Shown one piece after another: positions 17,058 through 26,413 of a stretch of DNA of 64,000 nucleotides (positions are counted from its first letter, which is position 1; every line of letters starts with the position of its first letter). Under the pieces are notes generated by a model that saw only the letters and a program-made list of their open reading frames with translations, had not been told where the DNA came from and made no database searches. Origin of the DNA: Flavobacterium agricola (lineage in GTDB: Bacteria > Bacteroidota > Bacteroidia > Flavobacteriales > Flavobacteriaceae); contig NZ_CP081495.1 in NCBI RefSeq assembly GCF_025919725.1, positions 682,001 to 746,000 of the forward strand, read 5' to 3'. The translations under genes were made by a program, and so were the position numbers.

Positions 17058-18431
17058 ATGAAAGAAAAACTCAGATCATTAATTTCCAAGGTAAAGGAAC
17101 AAGAGAGTTTTAATGGTGTGGCTCTACTAGCAGTTGATGGAGAAATACTATTGAGTGAAGCAATAGGTATAGCAGAAAAAAAACAAAATACAGCGCGTTT
17201 ATTGACAACGAACTCAATGTTTGAACTCGCTTCTGTCTCAAAGCCCATTACGGCGACAGCAATTATTCGTCTGCAGCAAAAAGGAAAGCTAGATTTCGAC
17301 AACCCCATTTCCAATTGGATTCCAGAACTTCCATATTCCGGCATCACAATTCGACATTTGTTAAATCATACCTCTGGTTTACCTGATTATATGGAGTTGT
17401 TTGCTAAAAAATGGAACCCAGCCCGCTATGCTTTTAATGAAGATGTACTTCGTCTAATAGTAGAGCATCGACCTGATGTATTGTTTGCTCCCAATGAAAG
17501 CTGGGAATACAGTAATACTGGCTATATTCTTTTGGCAATCCTCATCGAACGAATATCTGGTCAGTCGTATAGCGAGTATCTTGAAGAAGCGATATTTAAG
17601 CCGTTAAAAATGGACCGAAGTATGGTGTTTAATCGTAGAATTAATTCTCGTTTTACGCCATTAGATTACGCATATGGGTACGTATATCGCATTGGATATG
17701 GCGGTTATGTATTGCCTGACGAAATACCTGAACTTAATTATGTGAAATATTTAGATGGTTTACAGGGAGACTGAATGATAAACAGTACTGTGAATGACTT
17801 GCTACGCTTGGATAGAGCTTTGTATAATGATGAATTCATTATCGCAGAAACGAAAAAACTTATGTACTCACCAGCTATAATAAATAATGGGGTATCTATT
17901 AATTATGGGCTGGGATGGTTTCTTCAAGAAGATGATCGATTAGGAAGCATAGTTTATCACACGGGTGGTTGGCCGGGGTATTCAACGTTGTTTAAGCGAT
18001 ATATTGACCGTGATATAACCCTTATACTCTTGCAAAATGGTGAACGGAGTCACTCTTATACCCAGCAATTAGTGACAAGTTTTGAGCAAATCATGTGTGA
18101 CGATGACTCTTATGATCTACCAATTCCTTTAGAAAACAAAAATATTATTGAATTTAACCCGAGGAATGTCCAAGCATTTACTGGAAAGTATAGGTTTGGC
18201 GACGAGGAGGGGAAATCTCTTGCCGTAGATATATATATTGATAAAGAACAACTATGTATGAAATTAGCAAATGGTATGATATTAACACTTTTACCACTAA
18301 ATTCAAACCGCTTCTTTGAAGAGCATACTGCTACCGAGCTAGAGTTCATATTCCAGGAGATGGATAATAACATTCGCCTGCTTTGGTATACTAACTCCGA
18401 ACCAGAAATAGCTCAGCGTATCTTTCAATAA
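17058..18431 (+). pseudogene. Class C beta-lactamase-like serine hydrolase with an in-frame TGA
   Basis: The open frame has the active-site A-S-V-S-K-P (Ser59, Lys62), Y-S-N-T-G-Y, H-T-S-G-L-P and H-T-G-G-W-P-G motifs of the beta-lactamase/PBP4*/esterase class, so all catalytic motifs survive. A TGA at 17772-17774 interrupts the same frame at Q-G-D-stop-M-I-N-S-T, where relatives have a Gly; GGA to TGA would explain it. The second half restarts directly at ATG 17775. There is no signal peptide, so it probably acts in the cytoplasm. It could be a nonsense mutant, a split pair or a sequencing error. Confidence 0.8.
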
Positions 18432-18491
18432 GGGTTAAATTAATTAACATATGCAAAGTACATTTAAAGTTTATAGAGATATTTTTGCTAT

Positions 18492-19523
18492 ATGACAAAA
18501 AAGAAACAAATTTTAAATCAGATTCATACATCTTCTTGTCCTCACGAGCCTTACGTGCTGGTGGAGAATATACTTTCTGAGATATACATAAAACAAAGTT
18601 TGAAAACGTTGGATATTTCTGAGAATTTCAATATACCAAAACCAACGGCTGTAGCCATTAGAAATGAATTGCTTTCTAATGGATTAATAGAACAAGTAAA
18701 TAGAAAAATCCATTTATCCCCTCGAGGTATTGAATACGTAAGAAATACGCTCAGATACGGACTTGTCTGTTTAGACAAATACCAACAATTTATTCATGGG
18801 CATTCTGAAATAGTCGAATTTATACACTCCAAAATCCAATCAATTTTGAAACAACGACCATATGTAAAGTATGAATTAGACCAAGCACATTGCACTATTG
18901 AAACCCTTTTGAATAGGGTCAGATTTTCTTTGTTAAACTTTGATATCATCGGTAGAAGAGTACTTTGCATTGGAGATGATGACTGTCTTAGTATTGCTAT
19001 TATTAGCGTTTTGAAAGCCATCAGCATTGGTAAAGGCTTAATTTGTGATATTATAGTGGTCGACATTGATGAGCGATTAACCAAGTTTATAAAACTAACA
19101 GGTATAAATGAAAATTACCCAATTGATACAGTACTTGGAAATCTGCAGTGCCATTCTTCCATTAAACTCCCCCAAAATATTGATACTGTTTTTACAGATC
19201 CACCATATACCATAAACGGTCTTAATTTATTTCTTTCGGTAGCAAATATTTCTTTAAAACCTAGTATTGGAGGAAAAGTGTATTTGTCATTTGGTCAAAA
19301 GAAAGCTATGGATTTGATGAAAACGCAAAATATAATTGATAGTAATGGATTTTTGATAGAACAAATTAGAAAAAAATTCAACAGATATGAAGGGGCAAGC
19401 ATTCTCGGTGGTAGGAGTAATATGTATTACTTAATGAAGATAAAGTCAAAAATTGACACGGCAGTAGAGATAGAAAATATTTATACCTATTCAAATAGAA
19501 ATAAACAAAAAAGAGATAATTGA
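18492..19523 (+). CDS. Branched-chain polyamine synthase-like protein (BpsA family)
   Basis: Residues 1-85 form a winged helix (I-P-K-P-T-A-V-A-I-R-N-E-L-L-S-N-G-L-I). Residues 120-330 form an aminopropyltransferase-like Rossmann domain with V-L-C-I-G-D-D-D-C-L-S (GDDD at 161-164) and F-T-D-P-P-Y-T (235-240), the two hallmark motifs of N4-bis(aminopropyl)spermidine synthase. This family adds aminopropyl groups from decarboxylated AdoMet to the secondary amine of spermidine. The S-adenosylmethionine decarboxylase gene begins 4 bp downstream and would supply that donor, which strongly supports the call. The family is best known from thermophiles, so its place here is unusual. Confidence 0.85.
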   Translation: MTKKKQILNQIHTSSCPHEPYVLVENILSEIYIKQSLKTLDISENFNIPKPTAVAIRNELLSNGLIEQVNRKIHLSPRGIEYVRNTLRYGLVCLDKYQQFIHGHSEIVEFIHSKIQSILKQRPYVKYELDQAHCTIETLLNRVRFSLLNFDIIGRRVLCIGDDDCLSIAIISVLKAISIGKGLICDIIVVDIDERLTKFIKLTGINENYPIDTVLGNLQCHSSIKLPQNIDTVFTDPPYTINGLNLFLSVANISLKPSIGGKVYLSFGQKKAMDLMKTQNIIDSNGFLIEQIRKKFNRYEGASILGGRSNMYYLMKIKSKIDTAVEIENIYTYSNRNKQKRDN

Positions 19524-19527
19524 GAAA

Positions 19528-19887
19528 TTGAAAAAAGATATTAATACGAAAGGGATACACTACATATTAGACCTCTGGAATTGCAACCAAAAAATTTTGA
19601 ATCAGCCAAATACATTGTTAAATATTCTTACCACTTGTAGTGAGAAGCTTGAAACTCAAGTTGTCGGAAAATGCTTTCACCAGTTTCAACCGCAGGGAGT
19701 GACAGGAATATTACTACTGGCCGAGTCTCACATCTCAATACATACATTTCCTGAGTATAGTTATGCCAGCGTTGATTTTTATCTATGTAGTACTGATAGG
19801 GATGCGATTGAAGCAGTTACTTGGATAATAGACCAACTTTCCTCTGAAAAGTGGCATATCAAAACTTTGGTTCGTGGCGTGTTGTGA
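19528..19887 (+). CDS. speD: S-adenosylmethionine decarboxylase proenzyme
   Basis: A 119-residue class 1 bacterial/archaeal-type AdoMetDC. The self-cleavage site is L-L-A-E-S-H-I-S-I-H-T (Glu66/Ser67), where Ser67 becomes the pyruvoyl group; His72 and Cys87 in F-Y-L-C are the usual processing and proton-donor residues. There is no ATG in the frame, so TTG at 19528 is the likely start. It lies 4 bp after the BpsA-like gene. The product, decarboxylated AdoMet, is the aminopropyl donor for that enzyme. Confidence 0.9.
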   Translation: MKKDINTKGIHYILDLWNCNQKILNQPNTLLNILTTCSEKLETQVVGKCFHQFQPQGVTGILLLAESHISIHTFPEYSYASVDFYLCSTDRDAIEAVTWIIDQLSSEKWHIKTLVRGVL

Positions 19888-19994
19888 AAAATAAATCCAC
19901 AATGAAAGTCGTATGAAATGTCTCCACCTAATTGCGTTAAACACTATACAATTGAAGACATTTTAAATCCGCCCGATACTGGTTAAGGATTGGC

Positions 19995-20618
19995 TTACCA
20001 AAATTTGACATAAGAGGTATCGCTCAATCTTTTGATAACCCTTTTTCCTGTGCTTGTTTGGTGTAAAAATGAGACACCTCCACTTACACCGTATAAGTCA
20101 ATTCTATTTAATATTTCAGCTTCCAAACCCAACCACATCGCATTGAATATGCTCAATGTATCTCCGTGGGAAACAATAATTATATTTTCATCATCATGGA
20201 TGATGATTTCGTTGTAGAAAGGTAGTAATCTTTGCCAAACATCATATCTGGATTCTGCATCGTTAAAGCATTTATCGTAAATTGTTATTTCCTCATTTTC
20301 GATGTTTTCTTTTAGCCATTGTACAGATTTTCCGTTTGCTTTACCTAAACTCCTTTCTTTTAAAGCATCTGTTATCCGAGGTTGTATATTCAGCTTTTCT
20401 CCAATGATTTCGGCAGTTTGTTTTGCTCTTTTAAGAGGGGATGTAAAGAGCGAAAATTCATTATTTTTAATCTCTAATTGTAGACTACAGGCTATATTTT
20501 CTGCTTGCTCAATTCCTTTTTCAGATAGTTCCCAGTCTGTCCATGAACCAATCATTCTATTAGTATGATGAATTGATTCGGGATGTTGGATGGTGATTAT
20601 ATTTTTCAATACGGTCAT
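19995..20618 (-). CDS. Histidine phosphatase superfamily protein with altered RHG motif
   Basis: 207 residues with the phosphoglycerate-mutase-like fold: T-S-P-L-K-R-A-K-Q-T-A-E (second Arg), E-R-S-L-G (Glu) and V-S-H-G-D (second catalytic His). The first motif reads I-Q-H-P-E-S instead of R-H-G-E-T, keeping the nucleophilic His but losing the first Arg. Phosphatase activity could be reduced or directed at another substrate. It is convergent with speD and has its own start. Confidence 0.82.
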   Translation of the reverse strand: MTVLKNIITIQHPESIHHTNRMIGSWTDWELSEKGIEQAENIACSLQLEIKNNEFSLFTSPLKRAKQTAEIIGEKLNIQPRITDALKERSLGKANGKSVQWLKENIENEEITIYDKCFNDAESRYDVWQRLLPFYNEIIIHDDENIIIVSHGDTLSIFNAMWLGLEAEILNRIDLYGVSGGVSFLHQTSTGKRVIKRLSDTSYVKFW

Positions 20619-20779
20619 TTTGTTTTATAGTCTTTATGCAAAGTTTGGTGACAGTTTTGCGTCCGCACCGGACGGAGAACATTCTTAACCAAAAAATACG
20701 TAGGCGTTTTGTGCTAATTTAAAGAAAAACACAACACGAAATATATTATAAGCTGAAAATGCTCAATGTTAGATTGTTA

Positions 20780-22780
20780 CTAATCCTGCTGTATCAAATG
20801 CTGTAAATCGGGGTCGTTCTTGATACGCTCCATTTCGCTTTCCACAATCTGCAAAACGTCCGTTTTGACTTGCCTGTAATTGTCTTCAATGACTTGCTTC
20901 ATATTGTCGTTGCCGTTTTCATCAGCAAAAGATAAAATCTGCGGTATCTTCTGATATGCTTTGGTTTCGGCAGAAACCTTTTCGTTATCCACTACAATTT
21001 CAGCATGAAATATTTTCTGCTCGATACGCTCATCGAAGTTGTCCGATACTGCCCCGACAAATATACCCTGTGTGAGCGTGGATATTTTGGAAGCCGGAAT
21101 AAGGCTGTCTAATTGGGTGGATATAGAAGTAGATTTGTCATTACGGTTGATGGTCATGCTTTGCCGTTTCTGCAACACTTTCCCGAAGCGTTCACTTAGG
21201 TTTTTAGCTGTTTCGCCCACTACCTGACCGGAGAAAATATTGCCCACCGTATTTTGGATGACCTTGCTTTCCTTGTCGCCGTAATCCCTTATTAATTGCG
21301 AATAGTCTTGAAAACCCAAGCACACAGCCACCTTATTGCTACGTGCCGTTGCGATAAGATTATCCAAACCCCGAAAATATATCGTAGGCAACTCGTCTAT
21401 GATAACGGAACTCTTTAACTTATCTTTCTTATTGATAAGTTTTACAATCCTCGAATTGTACAATCCTAAAGCGGACGAATAGATATTTTGACGGTCGGGA
21501 TTATTACCCATGCATAGGATTTTCGGTTCTTGGGGGTTGTTGATGTCCAGTGAAAAATCATCCCCCGTCATTACCCAATAAAGTTGTGGCGAAATCATGC
21601 GTGACAACGGAATTTTTGCCGATGCTATTTGCCCCTGCAACTGGTCTTGCGCTCCGCCCTGCCACGCATCCATGAAAGCCGATAAATAGTTTTCAAGTTC
21701 GGGGTATGAGGTCAAAATTGTAAACACGTCTGCATATTTTTTATTAAGCAATTCAATAGCATGGGGAAACGTGCAATACTTCCCGTTTTCATAGATTTTC
21801 AGAAACCAAATGATTGAAGCAAGCAGTATAATTGGGCTTTCCACGAAAAAATCCCCTTGCTTCAAAATCCACGACCTGTTGAGGTTTAACATGATGGTAT
21901 AAGAGGCTTCGTAAGCATCGGATATATCCGTCATAAAGGCAGGGCTTAACGGATTGCATCTATGGCTTCGGCGTGGGTCGTCAAAATTGATAACATAAAA
22001 CTTGGGTGTTATCTTATACTTATCGGAATGTTTCAGCAAATGGTTGTAGGCAATGGTGGAAAGGTCGTCAAACTTGAAATCGTAGATATACATCGCAAAG
22101 CCCTTTTCGATATGTTGCTTGATGTAATTGTTTACGATGGCGTAGGATTTTCCGGAGCCGGGAGTGCCAAGCACAATCGAAGCTCGAAAAGGGTTGACGA
22201 TATTAATCCATCCATTGTTCCACTTGCCTTTGTAAAAAAACCTTGTGGGAAGATTGACCGAGTATTCATTTTCTATCAGACGGGTTTCTTGTTGGAAACT
22301 CTCGTTTTCATTATTAAAAACATCGTCCATCAGATTGTTGCGGAGTAGTCTGCTCATCCATACCCCTGCCATGAGCAAAGCTATATATCCCAAGCCCGTT
22401 GTAAGGATGTAAAGCGATGTGGCAATCACTGCCGACAGCTTTAATAATGGTATGTTCAGAAAGAACAGCACAAAGCCAATACCTAAGGCGGTGTAAATCT
22501 TAGCCCATGTTATCTTTTCATTCTTTACGCCCTTAGTACCGAGACAGCTTAACGCCAACAATAGCAATGCGAAAATCTTAGTGAAAAGCGTGTGTGAAAA
22601 AAGCCCTGCGGTACGGTTGAAATTGGTCAGTATCTTGCCGATGATTTCCAGTGTCCATCCACGCTCGGCAAAGAAACCGTAACAGAACCAATAAAAATGC
22701 ATCAGTACCAATAGAATACTTACGGCACGCATAAAAGCCATAATTTTGGCTAAGCCTCTCAAATCGTCTTCTCCTTGCAT
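20780..22780 (-). CDS. mobC: MobC-type coupling protein (VirD4/TraG family ATPase)
   Basis: 666 residues. The first ~140 contain several membrane helices. Then comes the P-loop G-T-P-G-S-G-K-S (205-212), Walker B S-S-V-I-I-D-E-L-P-T and the type IV coupling-protein segment F-Q-D-Y-S-Q-L. In Bacteroidota elements MobC links the relaxase-DNA complex to the mating channel. It is transcribed in the same direction as mobA/mobB, but a resistance-type gene has inserted between them. Confidence 0.93.
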   Translation of the reverse strand: MQGEDDLRGLAKIMAFMRAVSILLVLMHFYWFCYGFFAERGWTLEIIGKILTNFNRTAGLFSHTLFTKIFALLLLALSCLGTKGVKNEKITWAKIYTALGIGFVLFFLNIPLLKLSAVIATSLYILTTGLGYIALLMAGVWMSRLLRNNLMDDVFNNENESFQQETRLIENEYSVNLPTRFFYKGKWNNGWINIVNPFRASIVLGTPGSGKSYAIVNNYIKQHIEKGFAMYIYDFKFDDLSTIAYNHLLKHSDKYKITPKFYVINFDDPRRSHRCNPLSPAFMTDISDAYEASYTIMLNLNRSWILKQGDFFVESPIILLASIIWFLKIYENGKYCTFPHAIELLNKKYADVFTILTSYPELENYLSAFMDAWQGGAQDQLQGQIASAKIPLSRMISPQLYWVMTGDDFSLDINNPQEPKILCMGNNPDRQNIYSSALGLYNSRIVKLINKKDKLKSSVIIDELPTIYFRGLDNLIATARSNKVAVCLGFQDYSQLIRDYGDKESKVIQNTVGNIFSGQVVGETAKNLSERFGKVLQKRQSMTINRNDKSTSISTQLDSLIPASKISTLTQGIFVGAVSDNFDERIEQKIFHAEIVVDNEKVSAETKAYQKIPQILSFADENGNDNMKQVIEDNYRQVKTDVLQIVESEMERIKNDPDLQHLIQQD

Positions 22781-22908
22781 AACAAAAATTTTAGTGATGC
22801 AGGGAATTTAGAGGCTATTTAAAAGCACTTATTCAAAGCGGTGTCGGATGGCTTTTGGTGGCTTAGTTTGGCTGAGTATAGTAGAAGCCGAAAAAGTAAA
22901 ACTTGCTA

Positions 22909-22940
22909 TTGAGTATCAAGAGCAATTTTTTGTAACTTTG
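22909..22940 (+). promoter_or_regulatory. Bacteroidota promoter for the nucleotidyltransferase
   Basis: TTG at 22909-22911 and TAACTTTG at 22933-22940, separated by 21 bp, match the -33/-7 elements of the Bacteroidota primary sigma factor. It drives transcription toward the Lnu-type gene at 23067, independent of the mob operon. Confidence 0.55.
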
Positions 22941-23066
22941 TTCCTAACAAAAAACTAAAATATTTAATCCAATGAAGCTGTAAGTAACCGTTCAAAAATG
23001 GAGTTGACAATTCATCACTTTGTATAAGTGATGAAGAAATGCATGCAAAACTTTAAATTTAGTACA

Positions 23067-23837
23067 ATGACACAGCTACAAATGATTGATACGACCAAAT
23101 CAATCGCTCAACAGGACGAAAATGTTTCCGCAGTTTTAATGTATGGGTCGTTTACCAAAAACGAGGGCGACCAATATTCTGATATTGAGTTTTATATTTT
23201 TCTGAAAAGCAAAGAAAATTTTTCTGCCAAAAAGTGGGTAAACAAGATTTATTCGACAACGTTATACTTTACGAATGAATATGGCAGTGAAGTCGCAATT
23301 TTTGAGAACCTGATTAGAGGTGAATTTCATTTTTTAACAATAAATGAGATTGACGTCATAAAATCGTGGGAGGGCTTTGTATCGTTCAGTGATTTTGACC
23401 AAATGAACTTAATTGACAAAGACGGTTTTTTGACTGAAACACTTAATCAAATAAAAACAAAATTGCCCGACAGAACTACAAATGAAAATATCTTATTTTT
23501 AAGCCAATCATTACTGAATGTATTGTTGACAACAAGTAACTTGATTAAAAGAAAGGAATACGCTCACGCTTACCAAAGCCTGTCAAACGTACAAAAGTAT
23601 TTACTTTGGTTAATCCGAATAGCAACAAATCAAACCCACCATTGGGAAAGTCCGACAAAAAGTTTAGAGAATGATATTGACAAAGATTGGTATTCAGAAT
23701 TTAGATTGACAACATCTGATTTGGACACTGGCAATTTAAAAGTAGCTTTCCAAAATTCATTGAACTTATCAAAAAAGCTGTTTGATGAATTAGGTGTTAA
23801 GACAGACCTAAAACGACTACTAAATAGGATTGAATAA
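23067..23837 (+). CDS. lnu: Lincosamide nucleotidyltransferase-like protein (Lnu family)
   Basis: The N-terminus has the nucleotidyltransferase signature L-M-Y-G-S-F-x9-S-D-I-E-F (Gly-Ser with Asp and Glu for Mg2+), then F-E-N-L-I-R-G-E-F-H-F, L-L-D-K-D-G-type and R-T-T-N-E-N motifs resembling Lnu(F)/Lnu(D)-type enzymes that adenylylate lincomycin and clindamycin. The length (about 256) fits. ATG 23067 is preferred over two upstream in-frame ATGs because it aligns with the family start. It lies antisense between mobC and mobB with its own promoter. Drug specificity is inferred from family resemblance. Confidence 0.78.
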   Translation: MTQLQMIDTTKSIAQQDENVSAVLMYGSFTKNEGDQYSDIEFYIFLKSKENFSAKKWVNKIYSTTLYFTNEYGSEVAIFENLIRGEFHFLTINEIDVIKSWEGFVSFSDFDQMNLIDKDGFLTETLNQIKTKLPDRTTNENILFLSQSLLNVLLTTSNLIKRKEYAHAYQSLSNVQKYLLWLIRIATNQTHHWESPTKSLENDIDKDWYSEFRLTTSDLDTGNLKVAFQNSLNLSKKLFDELGVKTDLKRLLNRIE

Positions 23838-23944
23838 GCTGATTTTCTATTTCTTTATGTGGTTGGGAAATGTTTATTGCTTGTAATCTATTCCTACAAA
23901 TGCGGTTTACCCATCCACTCTGTTAAACGTTTCATTCAAAGCTA

Positions 23945-23984
23945 ACCATCAAAGACCAAGATGTTAATCCTGGTCTTTGATGGT
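23945..23984. terminator. Strong hairpin between the Lnu-type gene and mobB
   Basis: A 14-bp stem (23945-23958 with 23971-23984), perfect, 12-nt loop. It lies downstream of both the Lnu gene (plus) and mobB (minus), so it may end both transcripts. Neither side has a strong T run. Confidence 0.6.
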
Positions 23985-23992
23985 CAAAAAAG

Positions 23993-25291
23993 CTATTGTT
24001 GTCTTCCATGCCTTTTGCGTTTCTTCTTTTTCTTCATACGGTTGGCAAATTCCTGTTCCTCGTAGTCTTCGCCCTGTGCCTCCGGCAGTAGCCCACCCAA
24101 TCCGTCTATCCATAAATCATCGGTCTGCTGTTCTTTATTTAGGAAGTTAAAAAGTGCATGGGCTTCCTCTTTCTCTACGGTGTTGCCTGTGATCGATGAC
24201 TGATTTTGTGCGTTTGTTTTTTCAGTTTCTTGGCGTTGCCCAACCGCTTGCTCGTTCCACCAATCATTAAAGACATTCGCCGAAAGGTTTTTACCTAAAG
24301 CTGAACCGTTCCAAACGGTACGGCTTTCGTGGTCGATAAAAGTCATACCATATATACGCGCCTCATCGTTGCGCCGTACCACGGTATTGATACCCTGTTC
24401 CAATAACTGCTTTTTAAAATCGGTTTCGTTTGTAGCGGTGTGTATTGCCACTTCAATGGTGCTTTTGAGTACAGCTCTTACGGGGTCGGCTTTCATTTTC
24501 TCTTTAGCCTTTGCGAATTGGTTTTGCAATTCGTCCAGTCCTGCCTGCTTCCCGAAAAGGGATGCCTTAAAAGGATTGCTCGCTTTTTCTCCCTGTTCGT
24601 TCAGCGCAAAATAAACAAGACCGTTTTTAGGCTGTCCGTGCAGTTCCCCTTTGACTTCCTCCGCCGTAATATTGAAAAGCGATAGCAAAGCGTTGTACGC
24701 TCCGAGGCTTGCGTAACTGTAATACTTCGGCAAGTGTCGCACCACCGATGCGATTTGGCTCTTAACGTCTCCGGCTCTGTAATCCACCGGACGGAATACC
24801 TGCTCGTTTCCGGTACGCTGTTTTTCCGTTGCAGGTATAAGATTGTACATTTGTTCCAAATCCCGACAGATTGCCATCGAACGTGGATGGTCGTAACTGT
24901 CCCGTAGCTTCTTGCCGTCCAAACCCACACAGACCGTTACGATATGAATATGGGTGCGTTCAATATCGGTATGCTTAAAAACGATATATGGTTGGTTGCC
25001 ATATCCCATGCGCTCCATGTACTCCTGCGCCATTTTTACGAACTGCCCATCGCTAACCCTATCCACAGGATCAGGGTTCAGCGATATGTGGCGCACTGGC
25101 TTTTCCGTTCTGATATTTGCGGACAGATACGGCTCAAAACACAGGTGCAGGTAACTGGTCGAATAGGTATTATCCAATGTTTCGGGTATTCTGTTCAATA
25201 ATAAAACCTGCCCGTTTTCACTGTCAATCTTCTTTTGGTTGTATGAAATTGCACCGTACAAATTCTCGCTCTTGCCAATCTTTGCTATCAT
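23993..25291 (-). CDS. mobB: MobB-type relaxase
   Basis: 432 residues. The relaxase domain shows Y-N-Q (Tyr17, candidate DNA-linking tyrosine), R-H-I-S-L-N-P (His68) and the metal-binding H-T-D-I-E-R-T-H-I-H-I-V (107-118), as in the MOBP/MobA-MobL group used by Bacteroidota elements. The basic tail (K-K-K-K-K-R-K-R) may bind DNA. ATG 25291 is chosen: it lies 1 bp after the mobA stop and gives the conserved M-I-A-K-I-G start. It nicks oriT and pilots the strand into the recipient. Confidence 0.93.
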   Translation of the reverse strand: MIAKIGKSENLYGAISYNQKKIDSENGQVLLLNRIPETLDNTYSTSYLHLCFEPYLSANIRTEKPVRHISLNPDPVDRVSDGQFVKMAQEYMERMGYGNQPYIVFKHTDIERTHIHIVTVCVGLDGKKLRDSYDHPRSMAICRDLEQMYNLIPATEKQRTGNEQVFRPVDYRAGDVKSQIASVVRHLPKYYSYASLGAYNALLSLFNITAEEVKGELHGQPKNGLVYFALNEQGEKASNPFKASLFGKQAGLDELQNQFAKAKEKMKADPVRAVLKSTIEVAIHTATNETDFKKQLLEQGINTVVRRNDEARIYGMTFIDHESRTVWNGSALGKNLSANVFNDWWNEQAVGQRQETEKTNAQNQSSITGNTVEKEEAHALFNFLNKEQQTDDLWIDGLGGLLPEAQGEDYEEQEFANRMKKKKKRKRHGRQQ

Positions 25292-25292
25292 C

Positions 25293-25742
25293 TTATCTAT
25301 GTTTTTGTAGGTGTTCTCTTTCAAATTCCTGTGTTAGCTCAATCACTTTCCGGCATAAATCCGCCATTTCTGCCGTCTGCTTTTCCAGTTTAAAGAGGTA
25401 AGCCGATGCCTTTTTCTCCGAGAAATTGCGGTAAAGTATCTTCACGATTTGGTTATAATTCACACCAACGGCTCTGAACTGGCTGTAAAAATTGGTGAGC
25501 CTTGTATGAAAATCGACTGCATCCATATCAATTTTTACGGTCTTTATTGGCTTCTGAAAGATACAGGCTGTAATGAAATGTGCCATTACTTTCATTCCCG
25601 ATTGCTCGAACAACGTAAGAAACTGTGCATTTTCCATGTCGTTGAGACTAATCGAATAACGGTGGCTAGCAGGGTCTTTCTTAGGCTTGCGACCAACTTT
25701 GTTTGTTCGGTTTCTTCTGTTGTCTTCCATATATAAATCCAT
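25293..25742 (-). CDS. mobA: MobA-type mobilisation accessory protein
   Basis: 149 residues, basic N-terminus, with a ribbon-helix-helix-like start (H-R-Y-S-I-S-L-N-D-M-E-N-A-Q-F) and a long C-terminal helical part (F-K-L-E-K-Q-T-A-E-M-A-D-L). This fits relaxosome accessory proteins placed just before the relaxase. It ends 1 bp before mobB and starts next to the candidate oriT region. Confidence 0.88.
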   Translation of the reverse strand: MDLYMEDNRRNRTNKVGRKPKKDPASHRYSISLNDMENAQFLTLFEQSGMKVMAHFITACIFQKPIKTVKIDMDAVDFHTRLTNFYSQFRAVGVNYNQIVKILYRNFSEKKASAYLFKLEKQTAEMADLCRKVIELTQEFEREHLQKHR

Positions 25743-26413
25743 TAATAATTACTATAAACTGCGACTTCGGAGCGGTTTTCAGCCCCCTGCAAGATCAAGT
25801 GGTTTTGAGGTGCGGGAATTTATTTCGAGCATCTCAAAACATAACTTGCTCTGTTCGGGTGAACAGAAAATCCGCCTTACGGGTCGGATTGGATAAAGCG
25901 GAAAAAAACGGCTTTGAGCCGTTCCACTCGTTAATGCTATACCCCAATAATTTCTCCATTCACCCCTTGCATTTAAGTCCTTACAAAGTAAGGGTAGCTT
26001 TTCCAAAACATTGCCCTATCGCTCCCGACCAAACATTGCCAATAAATGCCCCAAACTACCGCGTTAAAAGAGTGCATCGGAATAACCTGCTTCTTTGTGC
26101 TATCAGTCACGCAAGCCTGTTTGCAGGCATCCGCTCCCGATGGCAACGCTGAATGACAGAGCGCAGGATTGCAGGAATGCCGCAACGCATGACGGCATTC
26201 CGCACGGCAGGCAGGAATATCGGACGACAAGCAAGCCATCGGTCTTGCCCGTGTGAAAGCCGTAATGACGGCACGGCTGACTGAACGAACGATGGCAAGC
26301 CCGACAGACAGGATTGTATCAAGACTGCCGGACGGTGTGCAGGGATGACAGCCCTGTTTCATGCAGGACGGCAGGCAGTACACGGAAAATAGAAACTTAA
26401 AAATAGAATAGAA
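25743..26413. other. Non-coding region between mobA and traA; probable oriT
   Basis: No convincing gene in 671 bp between the divergent mob and tra operons, the usual oriT place in these elements. It is rich in inverted repeats: 25802-25809/25833-25840 (8 bp, extendable to 12 with a G-T pair), 25851-25856/25861-25866, 25907-25913/25917-25923, and 26174-26182/26193-26201 (9 bp perfect). The right half is unusually GC-rich with many GCAGG/GACGGC words. The nick site is not identifiable by eye. Promoters of both operons must also lie here. Confidence 0.6.

Noticed and set aside
25973..26383. Minus-strand open frame of 136 codons in the GC-rich mobA-traA spacer
   Set aside because: Rich in Cys/Arg/Ala from repeated GC words, no domain, overlaps inverted repeats; judged a chance frame in the oriT region.
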